A model generated the notes under the pieces. It saw only the letters and a program-made list of their open reading frames with translations. It searched no databases and was not told the DNA's origin. Below, piece after piece: positions 1 through 8,586 of a stretch of DNA of 64,000 nt (its first letter is position 1; the number at the start of each line of letters is the position of its first letter). This DNA comes from Flavobacteriaceae bacterium (lineage in GTDB: Bacteria > Bacteroidota > Bacteroidia > Flavobacteriales > Flavobacteriaceae): NCBI GenBank assembly GCA_947373225.1, contig CANBWX010000001.1:1-64000 (forward strand). The letters run 5' to 3'. Both the position numbers and the translations under genes were made by a program.

Positions 1-128
1 TGGACGCTGATAAAACGGATTCGCCAAAGCGAAAACACGGATAAAAACGGATTTATTTAAAACAATTTAAAAATCAGTTTTTATCCGCGTCTTTACGAAG
101 TAAATCCGTTTTATCCGTGTACCATATT
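1..128. repeat. Clustered GGATAAAACGGATT-type repeats in inverted arrangement
   Basis: This gene-free stretch downstream of the permease gene holds four related words. Two read GATAAAACGGATT or ACACGGATAAAAACGG, and two are their reverse complements (TTTTTATCCGCG, AATCCGTTTTATCCGTGT). The arms at about 35-55 and 101-120 are nearly perfect inverted repeats, differing by one A. A single related word, ACAGATAAAACGGATTTT, recurs near 7255. Such words are frequent between Flavobacterium genes (recollection). They could fold as RNA after the permease stop codon and act as a weak terminator, but no clear T-run follows. Confidence 0.6.
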
Positions 129-896
129 CTATTTATAAAAAACGTCATACGAAAACCGAATCAAGGTTCCGATCACCACAATCAAAAAGAAAATACGTAT
201 AAACTGATTTCCTTTATTAATGGCTAGTTTTGCGCCAAGCCAACCACCAAAAGCATTGCAAAAAGCCATCGGAATTGCGATTGCCCACAATATTTTACCT
301 TTCAACATAAATAAACAAATCGAACCGAAATTGGTTGCCAAATTGACCATTTTAGCATTGGCGGAAGCATGCAAAAAATCAAATCCCATCAAGGCGATAA
401 AGGCCAGAACTAGAAAACTTCCTGTTCCAGGACCAATAAACCCGTCATAAAAACCAACAACAAAACTAATGAGAACCGCATAAAAAACCTGAGTTCTAGC
501 CGAATGTGTTTTGACAATATGTTGCCCAAAATTTTTCTGAGCGTACGTATAAATCACCAAAAAAGAAAGAACAACCAATAGCAAAGGTTTCATGAAATCA
601 TTGCTTACATAAGTCAATAAAGTGGATCCTAAAAACGCGGAGGGAAATGCCAGAACCATCATAATTATCAATAGTTTCCAGTTCATATCAACTTTTTTTA
701 GGTACTGAAAAGCGGCAAATGAAGTGCCACTAAAAGCGGGTACTTTTAAGGTTCCAATAACGGTAGAAACGGGAAGATTGGGCAACATAATCAATCCAAC
801 TGGAGTTTGAATCAATCCGCCACCGCCCACAATCGCATCAATAAATCCGGCAGCAAAAGCGGCTAGGCAAAGCAAAATTATGATGTAGGATTCCAT
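129..896 (-). CDS. TauE/SafE (TSUP) family membrane permease
   Basis: A 255-aa, very hydrophobic protein with roughly eight predicted membrane segments. It has the glycine-rich N-terminal motif (FIDAIVGGGGLIQTP) typical of the TauE/SafE family (PF01925), and a second half-repeat begins with GFYDGFIGPGTGSF. Family members export or import organosulfur anions or sulfite across the inner membrane. The substrate here cannot be read from sequence. The length is normal and the ATG at 896 follows a TACATTTG box. The gene stands alone and diverges from the small membrane-protein gene at 981. Confidence 0.9.
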   Translation of the reverse strand: MESYIIILLCLAAFAAGFIDAIVGGGGLIQTPVGLIMLPNLPVSTVIGTLKVPAFSGTSFAAFQYLKKVDMNWKLLIIMMVLAFPSAFLGSTLLTYVSNDFMKPLLLVVLSFLVIYTYAQKNFGQHIVKTHSARTQVFYAVLISFVVGFYDGFIGPGTGSFLVLAFIALMGFDFLHASANAKMVNLATNFGSICLFMLKGKILWAIAIPMAFCNAFGGWLGAKLAINKGNQFIRIFFLIVVIGTLIRFSYDVFYK

Positions 897-912
897 TTAA
901 ATAAAATTTTTC

Positions 913-920
913 CAAATGTA
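913..920 (-). promoter_or_regulatory. -7 box TACATTTG before the TauE/SafE gene
   Basis: On the minus strand TACATTTG lies 17 nt before the ATG and matches the Bacteroidota -7 consensus TAnnTTTG. No convincing -33 TTG is present at 18-21 nt. Confidence 0.5.
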
Positions 921-980
921 ATCTATAAATTTATTTGTTTATTCGTTAATTTGCGTTGGTTAATAAAATTAAAATCACAA

Positions 981-1502
981 ATGGATTCGACGCGAATAAT
1001 AGAACTACTAAGTTATACTTTACCAACACTAATTATGGCACTTATAGCCTATAATTTCTTTGAACTTTACACAAAAAACGAGTCTGAAAAAAGAAACTAT
1101 TTATTGCAAAAAGACACAAGACCCGATACTTTATCTTTGCGTTTACAAGCATACGAGCGCATGACATTGTTTTTAGAACGTATCAATCTTTCGCAATTAT
1201 TGGTTCGAATTGCACCCATTTCTAATGCTAAAAATGATTATCAAAATTTTATAATTGCACAAATCGAACAAGAATTCGAACACAATATTACGCAACAAAT
1301 TTATTTAAGTGATGAATGTTGGTCTGTGATTATGACTGCTAAAAATGCTACAATTCAAATGATATTATTGGCAACAAACAACGAAAAAATTGTTGATGCC
1401 AACCAATTGAGAGAATATATGCTAAAAGATTTATTCGATAAACCATCTCCAAGTGGAACTGCATTATCATTCATCAAAGAAGAAGTAGCAAAATTGTGGT
1501 AA
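981..1502 (+). CDS. Small membrane-anchored protein of unknown function
   Basis: A 173-aa protein with one N-terminal membrane segment (about residues 8-26, LLSYTLPTLIMALIAYNFF) followed by a charged, helical, mostly cytoplasmic domain. It resembles conserved flavobacterial proteins labelled only as hypothetical or DUF families. I do not recognise a catalytic motif. The ORF track starts at a TTG at 951; the ATG at 981 (MDSTRIIEL) is preferred because it begins just before the membrane segment. The stop codon directly abuts the stop codon of the convergent patatin gene, with no spacer between them. Confidence 0.7.
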   Translation: MDSTRIIELLSYTLPTLIMALIAYNFFELYTKNESEKRNYLLQKDTRPDTLSLRLQAYERMTLFLERINLSQLLVRIAPISNAKNDYQNFIIAQIEQEFEHNITQQIYLSDECWSVIMTAKNATIQMILLATNNEKIVDANQLREYMLKDLFDKPSPSGTALSFIKEEVAKLW

Positions 1503-2405
1503 TTATTGCTTATTATCGTTCATAATTTCGCTCTTATTTTGCGCATATTCATAGCCTTCTTCCCACCACTTTTTCATCGTTTTTTTATTGAAAATGAGAG
1601 CGTTATTTGTCAATTTTGTCGGAGTGTAATACAAATTGAGTTTAACATTTTTATTTGTTGCGAGTAGTTTACCAATAGCAATATTATGTTTTTCGACTTG
1701 ATCCAACGTAATTCGAAACAAATCAATCAATAATGAAAATGGATTTTTTCCTGTTGAAAATTTGCTCATTGTAATTTCTGTTTCCAAAATAACAACATCA
1801 ATTTCCGTCGCACCACGATTAATTGCTTCTTGAATGGGGACTAAACTCGAAAATCCTCCATCGCCATATTCATTTCCGTTTTTGGTAACCAAACTCATAA
1901 ACGGGACGTAATTACTTGAAATCCAAGTCCATTCGCAAAATTCATCATAGGTACAATCATTGATCGATTTGTATTCGGCTTCATTGTTCGAAATATTGGT
2001 AACGGTAACAACAACATCCGTTTTTGAAGATTTCAGTTCATTAAATTCAGAAACAGAGAAATTACGTTTAATGTTTTTTAGCAAATTATTGCTTTCGCCA
2101 AAGGTTCTTTTGCCCTTCAAAAACTGCCAGATAACACTAAAGTGGTTTATCGTAACAATGTCAATTCCGTTTCTAGACTTGACAATAAACGGATTAATAT
2201 CGAATATTTTAGTCATATTGACATTCGTAAAAATTCGATGTATTTTATCAATTTTACCTAAAGCCAAATGAGAAATAAGCAAACTTCCGGTTGAAGTTCC
2301 TATGAATAAATCGTATTTATTTTTTTCGTTTTCTAAAAGATATTGGGCTACACCGCCAGCAAATGCGCCTTTGCTTCCTCCTCCCGAAATTACTAATGCT
2401 CTCAT
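1503..2405 (-). CDS. Patatin-like phospholipase
   Basis: A 300-aa protein with all patatin hallmarks: the oxyanion-hole glycine motif near the N-terminus (SGGGSKGAF), the nucleophile elbow GTSTG (Ser near residue 39), and the DGG of the Ser-Asp dyad (YGDGGFSSLVP). Patatin-like proteins are serine acyl hydrolases acting on phospholipids. No signal peptide is visible, so it is probably cytoplasmic. It is the last gene of a tight minus-strand run (DUF1697, M1 peptidase, patatin), with 7 nt to the peptidase gene. The true substrate is unknown. Confidence 0.9.
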   Translation of the reverse strand: MRALVISGGGSKGAFAGGVAQYLLENEKNKYDLFIGTSTGSLLISHLALGKIDKIHRIFTNVNMTKIFDINPFIVKSRNGIDIVTINHFSVIWQFLKGKRTFGESNNLLKNIKRNFSVSEFNELKSSKTDVVVTVTNISNNEAEYKSINDCTYDEFCEWTWISSNYVPFMSLVTKNGNEYGDGGFSSLVPIQEAINRGATEIDVVILETEITMSKFSTGKNPFSLLIDLFRITLDQVEKHNIAIGKLLATNKNVKLNLYYTPTKLTNNALIFNKKTMKKWWEEGYEYAQNKSEIMNDNKQ

Positions 2406-2412
2406 AGAATTA

Positions 2413-4482
2413 TTATTTTTCTTTCAACAATCGGTTTAATTGAAATTTTTCTTTCTCGTCTAAATTAAGTAAAATTCGTTCAAAAGAAACTCTCATTTCC
2501 GGTTTTTTTAGTAAAACTCTAATATTGTCTCTGCCAAATTTAGAAAATTGCCACATTGAATTCGTTGTTGCATTGACTAAATTTTTCAAAACCGTATCAT
2601 TTATTAAATGAAAAGAGATCAACTTTTCTAAAGCATTTTGTCGTGTTGTGGCTTCAAAATTGGTTGAAGAATAATCAATCAATTCATTGATTAAAATTTC
2701 CTTGTTCCCCAAATATTCATGTGTTGACAAAGCCAGAGATAACCATAAAGTCCTTAGATTATAATCATTAAAACCAATCCATTTTTTCGATTTATCTAAA
2801 TATTCTGTACGATGTTCCGGGAAATTATTCCATAAATTGTACAAAGCAATTTCTTGATTTTGATACGATTTGTCGTTTAATAAACTTTCGTATTGAATTC
2901 TAAATTCTTCTGGAATTTTAGTCAAAATACTAGTAACTACTTGACGAACCTGTACGTTTTTAGTTTCCAAAGCAAGAATTAATAATGATTTTGAATCTTC
3001 AAAATTCTCGTTTTTCAATTGATAAACAATCGCTTCTTTTACAGAAAAATACGCATTTGATTGAAGGATTTTGGCAAAGAATGCTGCTTTTTCAGATAAC
3101 GGTGTATTTCGAAGTTTATTAATTTCAAAAAGTGTTTGCATTGATTTATTTTTAAAAAGTAAATCATTGATTATTTTAAAGTTAAAGTTTGATGATTCAA
3201 GCCATACTTTACTAAAATTATCTAAATCATAATTGGAAACTTTCTTAATTTCTACAAAGAAATCTTGCGTATTTACACTTTCGAATGAATGCTTTTTTAA
3301 ATAATTTAGAACCGCTTTTCTAAAGTTTTTTTCTCCAATTCCTTCTCGCAAAACATGCAACGCCAAAGCTCCTTTTTGATAAAAACTTAACGAACTTGCC
3401 TTTGGATTTAGTATTGGAATTGTATCCGTTTTTGAAGCTTGTTTTATTTCTTGTGCATATTCATATAATTGGGAATAAAAATAATCGTCGCCATAAATTT
3501 GCTTTTCGGCAAGCAAAGCATAATAAGTGGCAAATCCTTCCTGAAGCCAATGATCTTTTCCACTTTCGGCAGTGACTAAATCGCCAAACCATTGATGTGC
3601 CAATTCGTGAGCATTGACATTCGTGTAATTTCGATCTTCAAAGCCCGTAGAATCCACCACATACCGACTCGAAAAAAGTGTAGCCGAAGTGTTTTCCATT
3701 CCTGCATACAAGAAATCCCGAACAGGAATTTGCTTGTATATTTTCCAAGGATATTGCACTCCTATTTCCTTTTCCAGAAAGTCAAATATTTGTTTTGAAT
3801 ATCGAAAAGTAGGTTCAAATTGGGCCGAATCCTTCGGTTCGTAATACATTTCTAATGGAATTTCTGAATTTGAATACTCCACTTTTTTGTCGAATTTTCC
3901 AATGGCAAGCATCAATAAATAAGAGCTCATTGGCTTTTGCATGGTGTATTTCCAATAAGTCGAGTTATCATGTTCCACTTTATTTTGCAAAACTCCGTTC
4001 GAAATCACTTGGTATTTAGAATTGAAAACAACGTCTAAATTAAAAATCATTTTTTCGTTAACATCGTCAAAACTCGGAAACCAATTGCTGGTATATTTCC
4101 CTTGACCTTGTGTCCAAATTTGTAAATTATTTGTGGCTTCGGAACCAACAAAATATAAAGTTTGTTTCGGAATTGCTTTATATTTTAAACTAATTGTGTT
4201 TTTTCCTTTTTGGAACGGATAAATCAACAAAAGTTGATTTCCGTTGGTCGTAAATTGGATTTTCTTTTCATTCATTTCTACCTGAGAAAATATCATATTC
4301 TGAGCATCAATTTTGATGGTATCAATAGGTTTCAAGACATCAAACCAATACCGAACCGCTCCCGAAACTGATTTTTCCTCTGAATTAATCGTCACTTGAC
4401 CTGAAACCGATTTGAAATCGACAAATTTCGTTTGCTGCGCAAATGTTAGGGTAGTAATTAAAAGGAAAAGATATTTCATCAT
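2413..4482 (-). CDS. M1 family metallopeptidase (aminopeptidase N-like)
   Basis: A 689-aa zinc peptidase. It begins with a short signal peptide (MMKYLFLLITTLTFAQQ), so it is probably exported to the periplasm. The exopeptidase motif appears as GMEN, and the zinc site as HELAHQW followed downstream by the second glutamate ligand in LQEGFATYYA. The C-terminal half is helical, as in M1 aminopeptidases. Family members remove N-terminal residues from peptides, here probably for nutrition or envelope peptide turnover. Its ATG directly follows the stop of the DUF1697 gene, so the two are probably co-transcribed. Confidence 0.92.
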   Translation of the reverse strand: MMKYLFLLITTLTFAQQTKFVDFKSVSGQVTINSEEKSVSGAVRYWFDVLKPIDTIKIDAQNMIFSQVEMNEKKIQFTTNGNQLLLIYPFQKGKNTISLKYKAIPKQTLYFVGSEATNNLQIWTQGQGKYTSNWFPSFDDVNEKMIFNLDVVFNSKYQVISNGVLQNKVEHDNSTYWKYTMQKPMSSYLLMLAIGKFDKKVEYSNSEIPLEMYYEPKDSAQFEPTFRYSKQIFDFLEKEIGVQYPWKIYKQIPVRDFLYAGMENTSATLFSSRYVVDSTGFEDRNYTNVNAHELAHQWFGDLVTAESGKDHWLQEGFATYYALLAEKQIYGDDYFYSQLYEYAQEIKQASKTDTIPILNPKASSLSFYQKGALALHVLREGIGEKNFRKAVLNYLKKHSFESVNTQDFFVEIKKVSNYDLDNFSKVWLESSNFNFKIINDLLFKNKSMQTLFEINKLRNTPLSEKAAFFAKILQSNAYFSVKEAIVYQLKNENFEDSKSLLILALETKNVQVRQVVTSILTKIPEEFRIQYESLLNDKSYQNQEIALYNLWNNFPEHRTEYLDKSKKWIGFNDYNLRTLWLSLALSTHEYLGNKEILINELIDYSSTNFEATTRQNALEKLISFHLINDTVLKNLVNATTNSMWQFSKFGRDNIRVLLKKPEMRVSFERILLNLDEKEKFQLNRLLKEK

Positions 4483-5028
4483 TTATCTTTCTTCAAACAT
4501 TTTCAACAATTGCGTCACCGTATTCCAATTCCGAATTGTAGCTGTTACATTCAATTTTTTTTCAATATATTTCTGGTCAAATCTTGTTTTTCCTGCTCCA
4601 ACGGCATATTTAATGTAAATTCTACTCCCATCAATACTGGCTTCGTCTGGTTTGAATTGGCTAATTTTCAATTCATTGATAGCATCACTTTTTAATTCTT
4701 TCGAAACAAAGGCTACGTATAATTTTTTTGTATCCAATGCCGCTTCTTTCAAAAAAGGATTGTTTTTTAAACAGGCTTCTAAATCGGCAGCGCCAATAAC
4801 CACAATGGGAACTTCGTGACCAAAAACCTTAAAGATTTCTTGTTTGATTTGGAAACCTACTTTGGCAGCATTTTCTTCTTCGGTATCAATAAAAACATTT
4901 CCTGATTGAATGTAAGTTTGTACATTTTGGAAACCAATGGCTTCTAAAGTTGTTTTCAAAGCCTCCATTTTTATCATGTTGTGACCGGAAACATTGATGC
5001 CACGTAGCAATGCGAGATGAGTTGTCAT
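4483..5028 (-). CDS. DUF1697 domain-containing protein
   Basis: A 181-aa protein that begins with the DUF1697 signature (LALLRGINVSGHNMIKM, then FQNVQTYIQSGNVFI). The family (PF08002) is widespread and cytoplasmic but lacks an established biochemical role; no catalytic residues can be named. The length is typical. It is the first gene of the minus-strand run that continues with the M1 peptidase and the patatin gene. Its ATG is 99 nt from the preferred recG start on the other strand, so the two promoters share this gap. Confidence 0.85.
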   Translation of the reverse strand: MTTHLALLRGINVSGHNMIKMEALKTTLEAIGFQNVQTYIQSGNVFIDTEEENAAKVGFQIKQEIFKVFGHEVPIVVIGAADLEACLKNNPFLKEAALDTKKLYVAFVSKELKSDAINELKISQFKPDEASIDGSRIYIKYAVGAGKTRFDQKYIEKKLNVTATIRNWNTVTQLLKMFEER

Positions 5029-5127
5029 TTATTAGTAATTTTATATTGTTCAAAAATACCAATTTTATTACTCTATTTTCAATTTATCTCATTTCCTATT
5101 TTCCAAACAAAAAACTATCTTCGCAGT

Positions 5128-7236
5128 ATGCAGCAAAACCTCCTAGAAACTCCCATCGAATACCTCAAAGGCGTCGGTCCTAACCGTGGCGCATTACTTC
5201 GCAAGGAATTGGGAATTCATAAATATGGTCATTTGCTCAATTTTTTTCCGAATCGGTATATAGACCGGACACGCTATTACAAGATTAATGAATTGCAAAA
5301 TAATGCTGCCGAAGTCCAAATTATTGGTAAAATAATCAACGTAAAAACCGTTGAATTTGGCAAAAACCAGAAACGATTGGTTGCTACTTTTGCGGATGAA
5401 ACGGGTCAAATGGAACTCGTTTGGTTTCAAGGTCACAAATGGATTCGGGAAAGTTTGAAATTGAATGAAATATGTGTCATTTTCGGGAAATGCACTTCGT
5501 TTGGGAATACTTTCAACATGGCGCATCCCGAAATTGAGTTGATGACCGAACACGAAAAAAGCTTGCGTTCAGCGATGCAAGCCGTTTATCCTTCGACAGA
5601 AACTTTGGCAAATCGTGGGATTTCGAATCGGGTGATGAATAAACTAATGCAACAATTATTTCAGGAAACACAAGCTCAATTCTCTGAAACTTTACCCGAT
5701 TATTTGATTGCCGAATTAAAACTGATTCCGAAAAATGCCGCCTTATTCAACATTCATTTTCCAAAAAGTGCCGAAGCTTTGGCGAAAGCCCAATTCCGAT
5801 TAAAATTTGAGGAATTGTTTTACATCCAATTACAATTAATCACCAAAAATCTGATTCGGAAACATAAAATAAAAGGGCATCCATTTACCAAAGTGGGGGC
5901 TTATTTTAATGATTTTTACAATAATCATCTGCCTTTTGAATTGACAAATGCTCAAAAAAGAGTGATTAAGGAAATCCGAATTGATATGGGAAGCAACGCC
6001 CAAATGAATCGATTATTACAAGGTGACGTGGGTTCCGGAAAAACAATTGTGGCGCTGATGAGTATGCTTATTGCCTTGGATAACGGCTTTCAATCCTGCT
6101 TGATGGCACCAACAGAAATCTTGGCAAATCAGCATTTCAATGGCTTAACCGAATTAGCCAAAGATCTGAATATCAATATAAAAATATTGACTGGTTCAAC
6201 CAAAATTGCAGCTCGCAGAATCATTCACGAAGAACTCGAAAACGGAACTTTGCATATTCTAATTGGTACACACGCTTTATTAGAAGACAAAGTAAAATTT
6301 CAAAATTTGGGCTTGGCAGTGATTGACGAACAACATCGTTTTGGAGTTGAACAACGCTCGAAACTTTGGAAAAAAAACGAAATTCCTCCACATATTTTGG
6401 TGATGACCGCCACGCCTATTCCGCGAACTTTGGCGATGAGTTTGTACGGCGATTTAGATATTTCGGTGATTGATGAATTGCCTCCAGGACGAAAACCCAT
6501 TCAAACTGTACATCGTTTTGATAGTAATCGCTTAAAAGTGTGGAAATTTATTCGAGATGAAATTGCTTTAGGTCGCCAAATTTATATTGTTTATCCGTTG
6601 ATTCAGGAATCAGAAAAAATGGATTTCAAGGATTTAATGGACGGTTACGAAAGTGTTTCTCGTGATTTTCCGTTGCCACAATATTCCATTTCTATTCTTC
6701 ACGGAAAAATGAAACCAGCCGATAAAGATGCCGAAATGAAACGCTTTGCCGAAGGGAAAACAAATATTATGGTCGCTACAACGGTGATCGAAGTCGGTGT
6801 GAATATTCCAAATGCCAGCGTTATGATTATCGAAAGTGCGGAACGTTTTGGATTGTCACAACTGCATCAATTACGTGGTCGCGTAGGTCGTGGCGCAGAA
6901 CAAAGTTATTGCATTTTGATGACGAGCCACAAATTGAGTGTCGACAGCAAAACCCGAATGGAAACCATGGTGAGCACAAATGATGGTTTCGAAATTGCCG
7001 AAGTTGATCTCAAGCTTCGTGGTCCAGGTGATTTGATGGGAACGCAACAAAGTGGTGTTTTGAATCTTCAGATTGCAGATATTGTTCGGGATCGCGATAT
7101 ATTGATGTTGGCACGAAATTATGCGCTTAAAATTCTAAAAGACGATGCGCCTATGCAAAAGCCAGAAAATACCATTTTGAGAACTACTTATATCGAATTG
7201 ACCAAAAAGAAAAATATCTGGAATTATATTAGTTAA
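5128..7236 (+). CDS. recG: ATP-dependent DNA helicase RecG
   Basis: RecG remodels stalled replication forks and Holliday junctions. The protein (702 aa from 5128) has the N-terminal wedge/OB region, then helicase motif I (GDVGSGKTIVAL), motif II as DEQH, motif III (VMTATPIPRT), and the C-terminal motifs including QLRGRVGRG and the RecG tail DLKLRGPGDLMGTQQSG. The track starts at 5017, inside the divergent DUF1697 gene. ATG 5128 (MQQNLLETPIEYLKG) is preferred because it matches the usual RecG N-terminus and lies just after a near-consensus box, TATCTTCG. The length is normal. Confidence 0.96.
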   Translation: MQQNLLETPIEYLKGVGPNRGALLRKELGIHKYGHLLNFFPNRYIDRTRYYKINELQNNAAEVQIIGKIINVKTVEFGKNQKRLVATFADETGQMELVWFQGHKWIRESLKLNEICVIFGKCTSFGNTFNMAHPEIELMTEHEKSLRSAMQAVYPSTETLANRGISNRVMNKLMQQLFQETQAQFSETLPDYLIAELKLIPKNAALFNIHFPKSAEALAKAQFRLKFEELFYIQLQLITKNLIRKHKIKGHPFTKVGAYFNDFYNNHLPFELTNAQKRVIKEIRIDMGSNAQMNRLLQGDVGSGKTIVALMSMLIALDNGFQSCLMAPTEILANQHFNGLTELAKDLNINIKILTGSTKIAARRIIHEELENGTLHILIGTHALLEDKVKFQNLGLAVIDEQHRFGVEQRSKLWKKNEIPPHILVMTATPIPRTLAMSLYGDLDISVIDELPPGRKPIQTVHRFDSNRLKVWKFIRDEIALGRQIYIVYPLIQESEKMDFKDLMDGYESVSRDFPLPQYSISILHGKMKPADKDAEMKRFAEGKTNIMVATTVIEVGVNIPNASVMIIESAERFGLSQLHQLRGRVGRGAEQSYCILMTSHKLSVDSKTRMETMVSTNDGFEIAEVDLKLRGPGDLMGTQQSGVLNLQIADIVRDRDILMLARNYALKILKDDAPMQKPENTILRTTYIELTKKKNIWNYIS

Positions 7237-7455
7237 AGTAAACTGAATAGCACACAGATAAAACGGATTTTAAATTTATAGTTAAACCATTTTCCTTTTT
7301 TGTAGTCTTAAAAACGGTTAATTTATAGGAATATTAAAATTCATCTTTAACAGTTGTTAAAATAATGTTCAAAACGCTATTATTCCAAATTCTAAAACCT
7401 AAATTTGTTTTTTATCCCAAACAAGAGAAGTCTAATATTACTTTTTAAATAAATT
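7237..7455 (+). promoter_or_regulatory. RND operon upstream region: palindrome and -7 box
   Basis: This 219-nt gap precedes the efflux operon. It contains a copy of the ACAGATAAAACGGATT repeat word (about 7253-7270), a symmetrical site TTTAACA-GT-TGTTAAA (7346-7361), and the -7 box TAAATTTG (7400-7407) 48 nt before the ATG. The palindrome lies about 40 nt upstream of the box, where a regulator could bind. No TetR- or MarR-type regulator gene is adjacent. The nearest regulator is the AraC gene downstream of tolC. Confidence 0.5.
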
Positions 7456-8514
7456 ATGAAAATAAAACATGTTGTTTATACCTTATTAATTGTCGGATTA
7501 GGCGCTTTTATCGCTTATAGAATTAGTTCCAATAAAAGCAAAAACGATGATTCTAAAGATAAGGCCGGAAAAAATAAAGCTATAAATGTTAGCGGAATGG
7601 TTGTTCACTCTCAAACATTCGATAATAATCTTTCGCTTTCAGGATCAATAGAAGCCAATGAACAGGTAGAAATTCGTTCTGAAGTTTCTGGAATTGTCGA
7701 AGAAATTCATTTTAATGAAGGAGCTACTGTAACTAAAGGACAAGTGCTATTTAAAGTCAATGATTTAGAATTAAGAGCACAATTAGGACAAGCTACCACC
7801 AAAGAAAATTTGGCATCGGAAAACGAAAGAAGAGCCAAACTTTTACTTCAAAAAGAAGCCATTAGTCAAGAAGAATTTGATATTGCAAGAGCTGATTTTA
7901 AATCTGCTCAAGCACAAAGCCAATTGATAAAAGCTCAAATTGCAAAAACTTCGGTTCGTGCACCGTTTTCTGGAAAAATAGGATTGCGTTCTATTTCGCC
8001 AGGAACTTATATTACTCCAAGTATTTTGGTAGCCAAATTAGTCAACATTGGAAAATTAAAAATTACTTTCTCCATTCCTGAAAAATATGCGAGTCAAGTT
8101 AAAATGAATTCTACAATTCATTTTACTGTAGCAGGTTCTACAGAAAAATTCGAAGCCAAAGTTTATGCTATTGAGCCCGAAGTTCAAGTAGCGACAAGAA
8201 CATTACAAGTTCGTGCCATTGCCGAAAACAAAACCGGGAAATTATTGCCTGGTACTTTTGCCAATGTCGAATTGCCTTTGGATATTATTAAAGACGCAAT
8301 CGTGGTTCCTACAGAAGCTATTGTTCCAGTACAAAACGGTAAAAAAGTCTTTATTTCAAATAAAGGAAAAGCGAAAGAAGTTATGATAGAAACTGCCACC
8401 AGAACAGATGCTTCAATTATCGTTCTTTCAGGTTTAAAAACTGGCGATACTCTAATTACTACAGGAGTTATGTCTTTAAAAGCAGATGCTCCCGTAAAAG
8501 TGAAAGTGAAATAG
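7456..8514 (+). CDS. RND efflux periplasmic adaptor (membrane fusion protein)
   Basis: A 352-aa adaptor of the HlyD/AcrA type linking an inner-membrane RND pump to a TolC channel. An N-terminal hydrophobic anchor (about residues 5-22) is followed by the split lipoyl domain (first half EIRSEVSGIVEEIHFNEG; second half VRAPFSGKIGLRSISPG) on either side of a short helical hairpin rich in Ala, Gln and Glu. Beta-barrel and membrane-proximal domains follow. The short hairpin is typical of MexH/VexF-like adaptors. It is the first gene of a three-gene operon. Substrates cannot be predicted. Confidence 0.93.
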   Translation: MKIKHVVYTLLIVGLGAFIAYRISSNKSKNDDSKDKAGKNKAINVSGMVVHSQTFDNNLSLSGSIEANEQVEIRSEVSGIVEEIHFNEGATVTKGQVLFKVNDLELRAQLGQATTKENLASENERRAKLLLQKEAISQEEFDIARADFKSAQAQSQLIKAQIAKTSVRAPFSGKIGLRSISPGTYITPSILVAKLVNIGKLKITFSIPEKYASQVKMNSTIHFTVAGSTEKFEAKVYAIEPEVQVATRTLQVRAIAENKTGKLLPGTFANVELPLDIIKDAIVVPTEAIVPVQNGKKVFISNKGKAKEVMIETATRTDASIIVLSGLKTGDTLITTGVMSLKADAPVKVKVK

Positions 8515-8586
8515 ATTTCAGTTGTCAGTTCTCAATAGGCAGCAAATCTAAATTCTAAAATCAGCAATCTCAAATCTTAAATCTCA

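Noticed and set aside
220-450. 76-aa plus-strand ORF in the TauE/SafE gene
   Set aside because: It is an antisense frame of a clear membrane transporter.
5017-5127. N-terminal extension of RecG from the ORF track
   Set aside because: It overlaps the divergent DUF1697 start and encodes a hydrophobic stretch absent from RecG. The ATG at 5128 follows a promoter-like box.
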